From assembly GCF_013283645.1 (NCBI RefSeq), contig NZ_JABEKV010000001.1, forward strand, positions 248,001 to 312,000: a stretch of DNA of 64,000 nucleotides. Direction: 5' to 3'. Of this stretch, positions 16,748 through 25,391 are shown piece after piece. The translations under genes were made by a program, and so were the position numbers. Each line of letters starts with the position of its first letter. Positions within the stretch are counted from its first letter, which is position 1. Source of the DNA: Sinorhizobium psoraleae (lineage in GTDB: Bacteria > Pseudomonadota > Alphaproteobacteria > Rhizobiales > Rhizobiaceae). The notes under the pieces are model-generated. The model was given only the letters and a program-made list of their open reading frames with translations, was not told the DNA's origin and made no database searches.

Positions 16748-17932
16748 ATGTTCATCCCCTTCTTCCTCGAATTGAAGGCCGCGAAAATCCCGGTGACGCT
16801 CCGGGAATTCCTGTCGCTGATCGAAGGAATGGAGACGGGGATCGCGATCTTCGACGTCGAGGCCTTCTATTTCCTCGCCCGTGCTGCGCTCGTGAAAGAC
16901 GAGCGCCATATCGACCGGTTCGACAGGGTGTTCCGGCATTGTTTTGCCGGGCTCGATGCGGTTTCCCCGTCGGAAACATTTGGCGAAGCGACCATTCCCG
17001 AGGAATGGTTGAAAAAGCTCGCCGAGAAATACCTGACCGAGGAGGAGAAGAAGCTTGTCGAGGCGCTCGGTGGTTTCGACAAGCTGATCGAAACGCTGCG
17101 CCAGCGGCTTGCTGAGCAGAGCGGCCGTCACCAGGGCGGCTCGAAATGGATCGGTACCTCCGGCACCTCGCCTTTCGGCGCCTATGGCTACAATCCGGAA
17201 GGGGTGAGGATCGGCCAGGAGGGCTCGCGCCATCGACGCGCGGTCAAGGTCTGGGACCGGCGCGAATTCAAGGACTATGACGACACGGTCGAGCTTGGCA
17301 CGCGCAACATCAAGGTGGCGCTGAAGCGGCTCCGTCGCTGGGTGCGTGAGGGCGCTGCAGAGGAGCTCGACCTTTCGGGCACGATCCGCTCCACCGCCGA
17401 GCACGGCTATCTCGATGTGGTGACGCGGCCGGAGCGGCGCAACGCGGTCAAGCTCTTGATGTTCTTCGATGTCGGCGGATCGATGGACGACCATATTCGC
17501 GTCGTCGAGGAACTCTTCTCGGCCGTCCGCAGCGAATTCCGGCACATGGATTATTTCTACTTCCACAATTGCGTCTACGAAGGGCTGTGGAAGGACAATC
17601 GCCGCCGCCGCGCCGATATCACCCGCACGGCCGAACTGCTGCGCACCTTCGGCGGTGATTACCGCGCCATCTTCGTCGGCGATGCCTCGATGAGCCCCTA
17701 CGAGATCAGCCATCCGGGCGGCTCGGTCGAACACTGGAACGACGAGGCCGGCGCGCTCTGGCTTGAGCGGATCACCGCGCATTTCCCGCGCTCCGTCTGG
17801 CTCAATCCCGTTCCCGAGGAGCATTGGCGCCACACCCAATCGATCGCCATGATCCGCGCGCTTTTCGGCGAGCGGATGTTCCCGATGACGCTTGCCGGGC
17901 TGCAGGCGGCGACGAAGGAATTGTCGCGTTGA
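16748..17932 (+). CDS. VWA-domain protein, probable MoxR partner
   Basis: A 394-residue cytoplasmic protein. The N-terminal half (1-230) is helical and charged (FIPFFLELKAAKIPVTLREFLSLIEGM is the conserved start of this family). The C-terminal von Willebrand A domain has a MIDAS-like D241-V-G-G-S245-M motif, where the canonical form is D-x-S-x-S, so the second position is Gly. It resembles CoxE-type proteins that act with a MoxR ATPase; the ATPase is at 14764. It begins 6 bases after metA and probably shares its transcript. Confidence 0.85.
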   Translation: MFIPFFLELKAAKIPVTLREFLSLIEGMETGIAIFDVEAFYFLARAALVKDERHIDRFDRVFRHCFAGLDAVSPSETFGEATIPEEWLKKLAEKYLTEEEKKLVEALGGFDKLIETLRQRLAEQSGRHQGGSKWIGTSGTSPFGAYGYNPEGVRIGQEGSRHRRAVKVWDRREFKDYDDTVELGTRNIKVALKRLRRWVREGAAEELDLSGTIRSTAEHGYLDVVTRPERRNAVKLLMFFDVGGSMDDHIRVVEELFSAVRSEFRHMDYFYFHNCVYEGLWKDNRRRRADITRTAELLRTFGGDYRAIFVGDASMSPYEISHPGGSVEHWNDEAGALWLERITAHFPRSVWLNPVPEEHWRHTQSIAMIRALFGERMFPMTLAGLQAATKELSR

Positions 17933-18257
17933 ATCGCCCACGGCTCGGTGCGCACTTTCGAACATGCATGCTTGCCGTGTCTGAAGGAAAGGGGACATGC
18001 TGCAATTTCAAAGTGCTACGGCGCCTTTGCGCGTCTGACGCGCGGCGCTGAAGGTCGCTGGAGCACTCGATTTCTGCGTGATTTTGTTCCTGGATCCAAA
18101 GGAATCCTGCGGCGGAAAAGTATGACTTTACGGGTTGCCGCGCCGCCGGAAATGACGCAGGTTGTCGCCGGCTTGGAGCGGGGCCGAAGAAAAGGTATGC
18201 GGTTTGCCAATCAGAATCGATCGCCGCTATTTTGGTTGATCAAGAGGGGAGAATAAG
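17933..18257. other. Intergenic region between the VWA gene and galM
   Basis: About 325 bases holding a RIME repeat (17994-18050). The remainder shows no gene and no obvious terminator. The last ~100 bases must contain the galM promoter, but I could not pick a clear -35/-10 pair. Confidence 0.5.
17994..18050. repeat. RIME-type mosaic repeat, copy 6
   Basis: ACATGCTGCAATTTCAAAGTGCTACGG...GCGCGTCTGACGCGCGGCGCTG; the central palindrome has lost a few loop bases relative to other copies. Confidence 0.75.
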
Positions 18258-19280
18258 ATGGGAATGCCTGCGAGCACGGAAATCTTCGGGCATCTCGCCT
18301 CCGGTGAACCGGTCCACCGCGTGACTCTCGCCGGCGGCGGCCTGACGGCGAAGGTGATTACCTGGGGCGCGGTCATCCAGGACCTGCGGCTCGAAGGGCA
18401 TCAGCCGCCTCTGGTTTTGGGTTTCGAGGATTTCGACAGCTATCCTGCGCATTCGTCCTATTTCGGCGCTACCCCCGGGCGCAACGCCAACCGCATCGGC
18501 GGCGGACGCTTCACGCTCGACGGCAAGGCCTATCAACTCGAGCTCAACGAAAAGGGCGTGACCCACCTCCATGGCGGCAGCGACAATATCGCCAAGCGCA
18601 ACTGGACGATCGTCGACGTCGCAGAGGACCGAGTGACGCTCAGGATCACTGATCCGGAGGGGCGGGCCGGCTATCCCGGAAACTGCACGGTCACCTGCAC
18701 CTACGCGCTGCGGCCGGGCGGCATATTGAACGTCGTCTACGAAACCGAGGCCGACGCGCCGACTCTCGCCAATGTCTGCCAGCACAGCTACTTCAATCTC
18801 GACGGCGGCGACGACGCGCTCGACCATGACATCATGATCGCCGCCGACCACTATCTGCCGACGGACGAGCGGCAGGTGCCGACGGGCGAGATCCGGCCCG
18901 TCGCCGGCACCGCCTTCGACCTGACCGAAATGACCCCGATGCGGCGGCAGATGGAAGGCGAGAACAGCCCTTTCGACCACAATTTCTGCCTCTCGCCGGA
19001 ACGGATGCAGAAACGCTCCGTGGCGCTGGTGCGCAGCATCAATTCCGGCGTCTCACTGGAAGTGCTGACCACCGAACCCGGCATACAGCTCTATACCGGA
19101 GTCAAGCTGAACGTGCCGGTGCCGGGACTGGAAGGCCGCCACTACGGCCCCTACGCGGGCTTCTGCCTCGAAACCCAGATCTGGCCCGACGCCATCAACC
19201 ACGAGGGTTTCCCGAACGCGGTGCTCAGGCCGGGCGAAACGCTACGCCAGGAAACGGACTATGTTTTCATGAAGAGCTGA
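18258..19280 (+). CDS. galM: Aldose 1-epimerase (galactose mutarotase)
   Basis: A 340-residue GalM that interconverts alpha and beta anomers of hexoses. Family motifs include FGATPGRNANRI, the catalytic-histidine block NVCQHSYFNLDG, DHNFCL, and the late catalytic-glutamate block YAGFCLETQIWPDAINH. The ATG at 18258 is preceded by GGGGAGAATAAG. There is no signal peptide, so it is cytoplasmic. Its neighbours do not form a sugar operon, so the physiological sugar is unknown. Confidence 0.93.
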   Translation: MGMPASTEIFGHLASGEPVHRVTLAGGGLTAKVITWGAVIQDLRLEGHQPPLVLGFEDFDSYPAHSSYFGATPGRNANRIGGGRFTLDGKAYQLELNEKGVTHLHGGSDNIAKRNWTIVDVAEDRVTLRITDPEGRAGYPGNCTVTCTYALRPGGILNVVYETEADAPTLANVCQHSYFNLDGGDDALDHDIMIAADHYLPTDERQVPTGEIRPVAGTAFDLTEMTPMRRQMEGENSPFDHNFCLSPERMQKRSVALVRSINSGVSLEVLTTEPGIQLYTGVKLNVPVPGLEGRHYGPYAGFCLETQIWPDAINHEGFPNAVLRPGETLRQETDYVFMKS

Positions 19281-19393
19281 GGGAAGCGGGTGCCCAAAAT
19301 CGGAGAACCGAGCAGCGTGCATTTGCAGGTTGCGCGAGCATGACCCAGCGATAGCAGGTCGAAAATCAAAAAGGAATGAAGTGGTTGGGAAAC

Positions 19394-19468
19394 TGGAGCG
19401 GGTGAGGCGATTCGAACGCCCGACCCCAACCTTGGCAAGGTTGTGCTCTACCCCTGAGCTACACCCGC
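19394..19468 (-). tRNA. tRNA-Gly(GCC)
   Basis: On the minus strand a complete cloverleaf starts GCGGGTG and ends CACCCGC-T-CCA, with the CCA encoded. The anticodon arm CCTT-GCC-AAGG gives GCC, and the T-arm has GTTCGAAT. It is a single gene between galM and the YbaK gene on the opposite strand. Confidence 0.97.
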
Positions 19469-19722
19469 TCATCAACCGCGGTCCGGGGGTAGTCGGTGGA
19501 CCGTGGTGCCGCCCCGTCTTGCGGCGACGGGCGCTATATGGCCTAAGCCTTTTTCAAATGCAACAGGGAAATGACGCAAATGCGAAGAATTTTTTCGGCA
19601 TCATGCCAAAAGCCCGGAAATGCCGCGTTTTCCTTTGCTCGCCGCCGCCCTTGAGATTGCGGAGCGCGCCTCTTCTCCGTAAAGCAGGGCGAAAAATCGC
19701 CACGACAGGAAGGATCTGGAGC

Positions 19723-20232
19723 ATGAGCGAGGCGCAGCCGAAAACCGCGGAAGACCTGTTCCGCTTTCTCGACGAGCTTGGTATCGAACACAGGACGAAG
19801 CGACACGCACCGGTATTCACCGTCGCCGAATCGGTGGCGCTGCGCGATGAAATTCCCGGCGGACATACAAAGAACCTGTTCGTGAAGGATAAGAAGGACA
19901 ATTATTTCCTGCTGACCGTCGAGGAGCACGCGACGGTGGACCTGAAGACCGTCCATCAGACCATCGGCGCGGCGAGCAAGGTCTCCTTCGGCAAGCCGGA
20001 AAAGCTGATGGAATATCTGGGCGTCATCCCCGGCGCAGTGACCGCCTTCGGGGCGATCAACGACACCGGCGGCCATGTGAAGATCATTCTCGACGAAGCG
20101 CTGATGGCGTTCGACTCGATCAATTGCCATCCGCTTTCGAATGACCAGACGACCTCGATCGCGTCGAAGGACATGCTGCGCTTCATGGAAGCGACCGGAC
20201 ATGAGCCGCTTGTCTTGAAAGTGACGACCTGA
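19723..20232 (+). CDS. YbaK/ProX-type aminoacyl-tRNA deacylase domain protein
   Basis: A 169-residue single-domain protein of the YbaK/prolyl-tRNA synthetase-associated family, whose members remove misattached amino acids (Ala or Cys) from tRNA-Pro or related tRNAs. The N-terminus LFRFLDELGIEHRTKRHAPVFTVAES resembles PrdX/ProXp-type proteins; HTKNLFVKDKK contains the conserved lysine, and VTAFGAINDTGG a conserved loop. The ATG at 19723 follows AAGGATCTGGAG. The next gene, a thioredoxin-TPR protein, starts 58 bases downstream. Exact specificity is not determined. Confidence 0.85.
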   Translation: MSEAQPKTAEDLFRFLDELGIEHRTKRHAPVFTVAESVALRDEIPGGHTKNLFVKDKKDNYFLLTVEEHATVDLKTVHQTIGAASKVSFGKPEKLMEYLGVIPGAVTAFGAINDTGGHVKIILDEALMAFDSINCHPLSNDQTTSIASKDMLRFMEATGHEPLVLKVTT

Positions 20233-20290
20233 CATACGATCTTTGGCGCGAATGCATGAAGTCGGACGACAAGTCCGCGAGGAGAGAAGA

Positions 20291-21268
20291 ATGAGCGGTA
20301 GCGACAATCCCTATGCCGGATCCTTCGGCAACCAGATGACGGCTTCGGCTTCGTTCGGCGGCCAGCCGGCGCCGAAAGTGGCAGCCGCGGGCGATCTGAT
20401 CAAGGAGACGACCACCGCTACCTTCTCCCGTGACGTGCTCGAAGCTTCGCGCCAGCAGCCGGTTCTCGTCGACTTCTGGGCTCCCTGGTGCGGTCCCTGC
20501 AAGCAGCTGACCCCGGTGATCGAAAAGGTCGTGACCGAGGCTGCCGGCCGGGTGAAACTCGTCAAGATGAACATCGACGACCATCCCTCGATCGCCGGCC
20601 AACTCGGCATCCAGTCGATCCCCGCCGTCATTGCCTTTGTCGGCGGACGCCCGGTCGATGGCTTCATGGGCGCCGTTCCCGAAAGCCAGATCCGGCAGTT
20701 CATCGACCGCATCGCTGGGCCGGCCGTGAGCGACGGCAAGGCTGAGATCGAAGCCGCGCTTACCGATGCCAAGGCACTGCTCGATGCCGGTGAGGCGGAA
20801 AACGCGGCCGGCCTCTACGGCGCCGTGCTGCAGGCGGAGCCGGAAAATGCCACCGCCATTGCCGGCATGGTCGAATGCATGATCGCGCTCGGACAGCTTG
20901 CCGAGGCGCGCCAGGCGCTTTCGGAACTGCCGGAGGAGCTCGCAAAGGACGCGGCCGTCGGCGCCGTGTCGAAGAAGCTCGACCAGATCGAAGAGGCACG
21001 CAAGCTCGGCGACCCGACGGCGCTCGAGCATCAGCTGGCGCTCAATCCGGATGACCACGCGGCGCGGCTGAAGCTTGCCAAGATCCGCAATGTCGAAGGC
21101 GACAGGGACGCCGCGGCTGAACACCTGCTGTTGATCATGAAGCGCGACCGCAGCTTCGAAGACGACGGCGCACGGCGCGAACTCCTGGGCTTCTTCGAAG
21201 TCTGGGGACCCAAGGATCCGGCGACAGTCGCCGCGCGGCGCAAGCTTTCATCGATTCTTTTCTCTTAA
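20291..21268 (+). CDS. Thioredoxin-TPR protein (CnoX/YbbN-like)
   Basis: A 325-residue protein with an N-terminal thioredoxin fold (about 38-145) carrying an intact redox motif WCGPC (66-70), followed by a tetratricopeptide-like helical domain (about 160-325; GAVLQAEPENATAIAGMVECMIALGQLAEARQAL). This layout is that of CnoX (YbbN), a chaperone-redoxin. The start at 20291 follows GGAGAGAAG. A LON-domain gene and a Trm112-like gene follow on the same strand. Confidence 0.88.
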   Translation: MSGSDNPYAGSFGNQMTASASFGGQPAPKVAAAGDLIKETTTATFSRDVLEASRQQPVLVDFWAPWCGPCKQLTPVIEKVVTEAAGRVKLVKMNIDDHPSIAGQLGIQSIPAVIAFVGGRPVDGFMGAVPESQIRQFIDRIAGPAVSDGKAEIEAALTDAKALLDAGEAENAAGLYGAVLQAEPENATAIAGMVECMIALGQLAEARQALSELPEELAKDAAVGAVSKKLDQIEEARKLGDPTALEHQLALNPDDHAARLKLAKIRNVEGDRDAAAEHLLLIMKRDRSFEDDGARRELLGFFEVWGPKDPATVAARRKLSSILFS

Positions 21269-21387
21269 GCGGCAAGACTGCAGCAGGATCCGTGTGTTTC
21301 TCCCTTGAGATTTTCGAGGGACGCACCATTTCTTGAGCGGTGGCCCGCGCCTGGCGCGGCAAGCCGGTATCTGCAAGGTCCAACGGA

Positions 21388-22068
21388 ATGCATGTCGGAA
21401 ATGCGCGCTATCTCGGTCCTAAGGACTTGCCGGAGATTATTCCGGTATTTCCGCTGACGGGCGCCCTCCTGCTTCCCGGCGCGCAGCTCCCGCTCAATAT
21501 TTTCGAACCGCGCTATCTTGCGATGTTCGATGACGCGCTCGCCGGCAATCGCCTGATCGGCATTGTCCAGCCTTCCTTCTCCGAGGGGCGGAACGATATC
21601 GACTCCTCGCCCGTGCCGGCGCTCTGTCAGGTCGGCTGCATCGGGCGGATCACGTCCTTCGCGGAAACGGGCGACGGGCGCTACATCACGTCGCTCACCG
21701 GCGTCTGCCGCTATCGGCTCTTCGCCGAGGTCGCCGGTTGTCGCGGCTACCGCCGCTTCCGCATCGGTCCCTTCGCAACCGACCTCGAAAACCCGGACGA
21801 CGAGAGCCTTGTCGACCGCGAGGCGCTGCTTGCCGCCTTCAGGGCCTATCTCGATGCCAACAAGCTGGAAGCGGATTGGGAAAGCGTGGAACGGGCGAGC
21901 AACCGCACGCTCGTCAATTCCATGGCGATGATGTCGCCTTACGGCCCGGCGGAAAAGCAGGCGCTGCTCGAAGCCCCCGACCTCAAGACGCGCGCCGAAA
22001 CGCTGATCGCGATCACCGAGATCGTGCTTGCCCGCAATTTCGGCGACCTCGACAACATCCTGCAGTAA
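21388..22068 (+). CDS. LON substrate-binding (N-terminal) domain protein
   Basis: A 226-residue protein containing only the Lon-protease N-terminal domain ([51 protein letters not shown]). It lacks the AAA+ and Ser-Lys protease parts, so it is probably a substrate-binding or adaptor protein rather than a protease. The ATG at 21388 is preferred over the in-frame start at 21340. A Trm112-like gene begins 10 bases later, so the two are probably cotranscribed. Confidence 0.85.
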   Translation: MHVGNARYLGPKDLPEIIPVFPLTGALLLPGAQLPLNIFEPRYLAMFDDALAGNRLIGIVQPSFSEGRNDIDSSPVPALCQVGCIGRITSFAETGDGRYITSLTGVCRYRLFAEVAGCRGYRRFRIGPFATDLENPDDESLVDREALLAAFRAYLDANKLEADWESVERASNRTLVNSMAMMSPYGPAEKQALLEAPDLKTRAETLIAITEIVLARNFGDLDNILQ

Positions 22069-22078
22069 GTGGCAAAGC

Positions 22079-22267
22079 ATGGATATCAATGCCAGCAAGG
22101 TCGATCCGAAACTCCTCGAACTGCTCGTCTGCCCGCTGACGAAGGGGCGGCTGAGCTATGACGCCGAAGCGCAGGAGCTGATTTCCGAAAAGGCGCGCCT
22201 CGCTTATCCGATACGCGACGGGGTTCCGATCATGCTCGTGTCGGAGGCACGCAAGCTCGAAGATTAG
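22079..22267 (+). CDS. Trm112-family small protein
   Basis: A 62-residue protein of the YcaR/Trm112 type ([38 protein letters not shown]). In other organisms Trm112 is an activating platform for methyltransferases. Only one cysteine of the usual zinc set (VCPLT) is present, so metal binding is doubtful, as in many bacterial members. It is tightly linked to the upstream LON-domain gene. Confidence 0.8.
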   Translation: MDINASKVDPKLLELLVCPLTKGRLSYDAEAQELISEKARLAYPIRDGVPIMLVSEARKLED

Positions 22268-22310
22268 CGTGCTTAAGGCAACAGGCGGATCAAGCCATAA
22301 TGCTCCATCA

Positions 22311-22362
22311 GCACCTTCTCCCCGCATGCGGGGGAAGGTGGCCGGCAGGCCGGATGATGGGC
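22311..22362. repeat. Palindromic CCTTCTCCCC intergenic element
   Basis: ACCTTCTCCCCGC pairs with GGGGGAAGGT, followed by GGCCGGCAGGCCGGATGATGGG. This is a short palindromic repeat I recall from many rhizobial intergenic regions. It lies between two convergent genes and might also act as a terminator, although no T-run follows. Confidence 0.65.
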
Positions 22363-22379
22363 AGCAGAAGACCGTTGCT

Positions 22380-22814
22380 CTAACCGCCCACGTGTTCCAC
22401 GCTTGCCTCGATCCGCTCCATGTCGTCGTCGGAAAGGCCGAAATGGTGGCCGATCTCGTGGATCAGCACATGGGTGATGATGTCGCCCAGCGTTTCCTCG
22501 TTTTCCGCCCAATAGTCGAGGATCGGACGGCGATAGAGCGTGATCCGGTTCGGAAACTGGCCGGTCTCCATAGTGAAGCGTTCGCCGATTCCGCGGCCTT
22601 CGAACAGCCCAAGCAGGTCGAAAGGCGTTTCAAGCGCCATGTCTTCGAAGACGTCGTCGCTCGGAAAATCGGCGACTTCGATAACGAGGTCGGTCGTCAG
22701 CTTGCGGAATTCCTCCGGCAGATGGCTATAGGCTTCAAGCGCAAGCAGTTCGAATGTGCTGAGCGTCGGTGCGTGGCGTTCCCGCCAATCATCGGTCTGG
22801 TCAATGCGGGCCAT
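22380..22814 (-). CDS. Minimal zincin-type metallopeptidase family protein
   Basis: A 144-residue protein with the zinc-protease motif H119-E-I-G-H123-H-F-G-L-S-D-D (HExxH followed by a downstream acidic residue). I recall it as a widespread family annotated as metallopeptidase with no known substrate. The ATG at 22814 has AAGGAG five bases upstream. There is no signal peptide. It is divergent from the imuA cassette, and the intergenic region contains that cassette's LexA box. Confidence 0.82.
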   Translation of the reverse strand: MARIDQTDDWRERHAPTLSTFELLALEAYSHLPEEFRKLTTDLVIEVADFPSDDVFEDMALETPFDLLGLFEGRGIGERFTMETGQFPNRITLYRRPILDYWAENEETLGDIITHVLIHEIGHHFGLSDDDMERIEASVEHVGG

Positions 22815-22946
22815 GGGCACTCCTTGTTGCCCTCATATAACGATTTCGCCTTTGTTTTTCGAGTGTTGAATTCGGTTCAGGCAGGGATCAGGAATAAATT
22901 CTTAAACTTGGTTGTTGACTCTTGCGGCAGGCTCTGGAATCCATAA

Positions 22947-22961
22947 GAACATAACATGAAC
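22947..22961 (+). promoter_or_regulatory. LexA (SOS) box of imuA-imuB-dnaE2
   Basis: GAACATAACATGAAC is an exact match to the alphaproteobacterial SOS operator GAAC-N7-GAAC. It lies 20 bases upstream of the imuA start, as expected for a damage-inducible mutagenesis cassette. Confidence 0.9.
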
Positions 22962-22981
22962 ATCTGGTGGAGCCGACCGTC

Positions 22982-23935
22982 ATGGCCGAGAAAGCCGTGC
23001 AGCGGGAAACCGTTCTTTCCCTCCGCGAAACCATAGCGCAGATTGAAAACCGCCGGCTGCCGGGAATCGTGCGTGCAGCCAAGGCGGCCGATCCTGCCGG
23101 TTTCCGCCGCAAGAGGGGGGAGGCGCCCCGCAACAAGGTCCTGCCCCTTGGCGTCCCTGAGCTTGATGACGTGCTCGACGGCGGACTGCCGCTCGAAGGC
23201 ATGACGGAAATCCGCAATGCCGAAACGCGCGATGCGGGTGCTGCCGCCGGCTTCGTGACGGCGCTTGCGGTGCTTTGTCAGCGAATGAAGAAGGAGAAGG
23301 GGCATCTCGCGCCGATCCTGTGGATCAGCCAGACCCTTGCCTCTCGCGAGGCCGGGCTTCCATACGCACCGGGCCTCAAGTCCTATGGGCTCGACATCGA
23401 GCGTTTCCTGTTCGTTTCGGTACGCACGGTCAAGGATGCGCTCTGGATTGCCGAAGCGGCTCTTTCGGTGCCGGTCTTTGCGGCCGTCATTCTGGAAATC
23501 CGCGGCAATCCCGACTGTCTCGCCTTGAGCGAGAGCAGGCGCCTGCATGTAAGGGCCCGGACGGGCGGAGTGCCTCTTCTCGTCTTCCGGCAGGCGGGCG
23601 AGGAGGAGGCAAGCAGTGCCTTCTTCCGGCTTCAGATCAAACCGGCATTTGCGGGCGAGCGACCGCTTCCGGACGGTTCGATGCTTTGCGGCAGCATCGG
23701 CCATCCAGCCTTTCACGTCCTTGTCGAAAAAAGCAGGGCTTACGCTTCTGCTGATATCTTTCTGGAATGGAATGCCCATGACCGCCGCTTCTACCCCATC
23801 GAGCAGCACCAGTCCGTCGCTCCTCCGGCAGACGGGCAACCAGCGAATTCTGTCGATCCATTTTCCGCATCTGTCGGCCGATCGAGTGGCGCGGATTCGA
23901 TGGGGCGCCTCCTGGCTTTCGCACGGGCGTCCTGA
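22982..23935 (+). CDS. imuA: Mutagenesis cassette protein ImuA
   Basis: A 317-residue RecA/SulA-like protein (ImuA) of the damage-inducible translesion cassette. It shows PLGVPELDDVLDGGLPLEGMTEI near residue 55 and a RecA-like core (WISQTLASREAGLPYAPGL, RFLFVSVRTVKDALWIAEAAL). Its C-terminus is long and low-complexity. The ATG at 22982 follows GGAG; an in-frame GTG at 22967 is also possible. The 3' end overlaps imuB by 158 bases in a different frame. It lies directly behind a LexA box. Confidence 0.92.
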   Translation: MAEKAVQRETVLSLRETIAQIENRRLPGIVRAAKAADPAGFRRKRGEAPRNKVLPLGVPELDDVLDGGLPLEGMTEIRNAETRDAGAAAGFVTALAVLCQRMKKEKGHLAPILWISQTLASREAGLPYAPGLKSYGLDIERFLFVSVRTVKDALWIAEAALSVPVFAAVILEIRGNPDCLALSESRRLHVRARTGGVPLLVFRQAGEEEASSAFFRLQIKPAFAGERPLPDGSMLCGSIGHPAFHVLVEKSRAYASADIFLEWNAHDRRFYPIEQHQSVAPPADGQPANSVDPFSASVGRSSGADSMGRLLAFARAS

Positions 23936-25391
23936 TCATCCGCCCGTCGTTTTTGCCGCCAAGATCGACAATGCCATGCGGCTCGTCGCGCTGGACACGC
24001 TTGCCGAGCGGGTGGGTATGAAGCGGGGCCAGGGGGCGGCGGAGGCCCGCGCTATGTGCCCGTCGCTCGACGTGATCATTGATGACCCGCCGGCGGATCG
24101 GGCCTTTCTGGAGGGGCTTGCCGACTGGTGCGATCGCTATACGCCGCTGGTCGCGCTCGATGGAACGGATGGCTTGTTCCTCGACATCACCGGCTGCGCC
24201 CATCTTCACGGCGGCGAGAAGGCGCTTGTCGACGATGTGCTTTCGCGCCTCTTCCTGCTCGGCATCGAGGCGCGGGCGGTGATCTCCTCCTCTGCCGGTC
24301 TTTCCTGGGCGGTTGCCCGCTATGGCGATGCTGCCGTCATCCGGCCCGAGGATGCCGAAAGGGTTCTCGCGCCCTTGCCGGTCGCCGCGTTGCGCCTGCC
24401 GGCGGAAACCACCGCCCTGCTCGAGCGGGTCGGGCTGAAGCAAGTCGGTGATCTTCTTCAGGCGCCGCGCGCGCCTCTGGCCCGCCGCTTCGGCCCTTCT
24501 CTTCTCCTGCGGCTCGATCAGGCGAGAGGCCACGAGGACGAGCCTCTCTCACCTCGTCTCCCCGTGCCGAGTTTTTCCGCCGAACGCCGGCTTGCCGAGC
24601 CGCTTCAGGAAGAAGAGCACATTCTTGAACTGGCACGCCATCTTTCCAACGATGTCCGCCTCTCCCTGGAGCGACATGGCGAAGGCGGGCGGCTGTTTGA
24701 GCTTCTCCTCATTCGCATCGATGGCCGGGTATTCCGCGTTCAGGCGCATGCAGCCGTCCCCTTGAACGATGCCGATCGGATCGCGGCTCTCTTTCGCGAG
24801 CGATTGCAGGCGGTTCATGATGACCTTGATGCCGGATATGGTTTCGAGATCCTCCGGCTTTCGGTCCTTAGAAGCGAAAGGCTCGATCCTGCCCAAGAGG
24901 ATTTTTCCGGAATTCCCGATGAAAGCCAGCCGCTGGCCGCCTTCGCCGACAAGCTATGTGCGCGCTTCGGGCCGGATTGCCTGACGTTTGCGACCCTTGC
25001 CGAAAGCCATCTGCCGGAACGCTCCGGCGGATTTGCTCCCTTGACGGATGTCGCGGCGGTCATGGAACCTCGACCGGTCGATGAAAAAGCCTGTCCCGAA
25101 AACCGCCCGCTCCGGATTTTCACGCATCCTGAACTTGTCGAAGCGACGGCCGAAGTACCCGAGGGCGCGCCGCGCAGCTTCAACTGGCGCAAGACCCAGT
25201 ATCGCGTCGCCCGCGCCGAGGGGCCGGAGCGGATCGCCGCCGAATGGTGGATCGATGGGGAGGACCATCCCACGCGCGATTACTTCCGGGTCGAGGATCA
25301 GGAAGGCCGCCGTTTCTGGCTGTTCCGCGAGGGCCTTTACGGACGGGAGACCTCCTCGCCCCGCTGGTTCATGCACGGAGTTTTCGCATGA
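23778..25391 (+). CDS. imuB: Y-family polymerase-like protein ImuB
   Basis: A 537-residue Y-family homologue that in characterised systems lacks polymerase activity and links DnaE2 to the sliding clamp. The N-terminal palm/fingers start is [20 protein letters not shown], then a [19 protein letters not shown] block and a helix-hairpin-helix region ([17 protein letters not shown]). Starts at 23772 or 23778 both have GGAATGG nearby. Conserved residues already lie upstream of the imuA stop, so a long out-of-frame overlap with imuA is unavoidable. It overlaps dnaE2 by four bases. Confidence 0.9.
   Translation: MTAASTPSSSTSPSLLRQTGNQRILSIHFPHLSADRVARIRWGASWLSHGRPDHPPVVFAAKIDNAMRLVALDTLAERVGMKRGQGAAEARAMCPSLDVIIDDPPADRAFLEGLADWCDRYTPLVALDGTDGLFLDITGCAHLHGGEKALVDDVLSRLFLLGIEARAVISSSAGLSWAVARYGDAAVIRPEDAERVLAPLPVAALRLPAETTALLERVGLKQVGDLLQAPRAPLARRFGPSLLLRLDQARGHEDEPLSPRLPVPSFSAERRLAEPLQEEEHILELARHLSNDVRLSLERHGEGGRLFELLLIRIDGRVFRVQAHAAVPLNDADRIAALFRERLQAVHDDLDAGYGFEILRLSVLRSERLDPAQEDFSGIPDESQPLAAFADKLCARFGPDCLTFATLAESHLPERSGGFAPLTDVAAVMEPRPVDEKACPENRPLRIFTHPELVEATAEVPEGAPRSFNWRKTQYRVARAEGPERIAAEWWIDGEDHPTRDYFRVEDQEGRRFWLFREGLYGRETSSPRWFMHGVFA

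Noticed and set aside
16367-17998. A 543-residue minus-strand open frame
   Set aside because: Antisense shadow of metA and the VWA gene.
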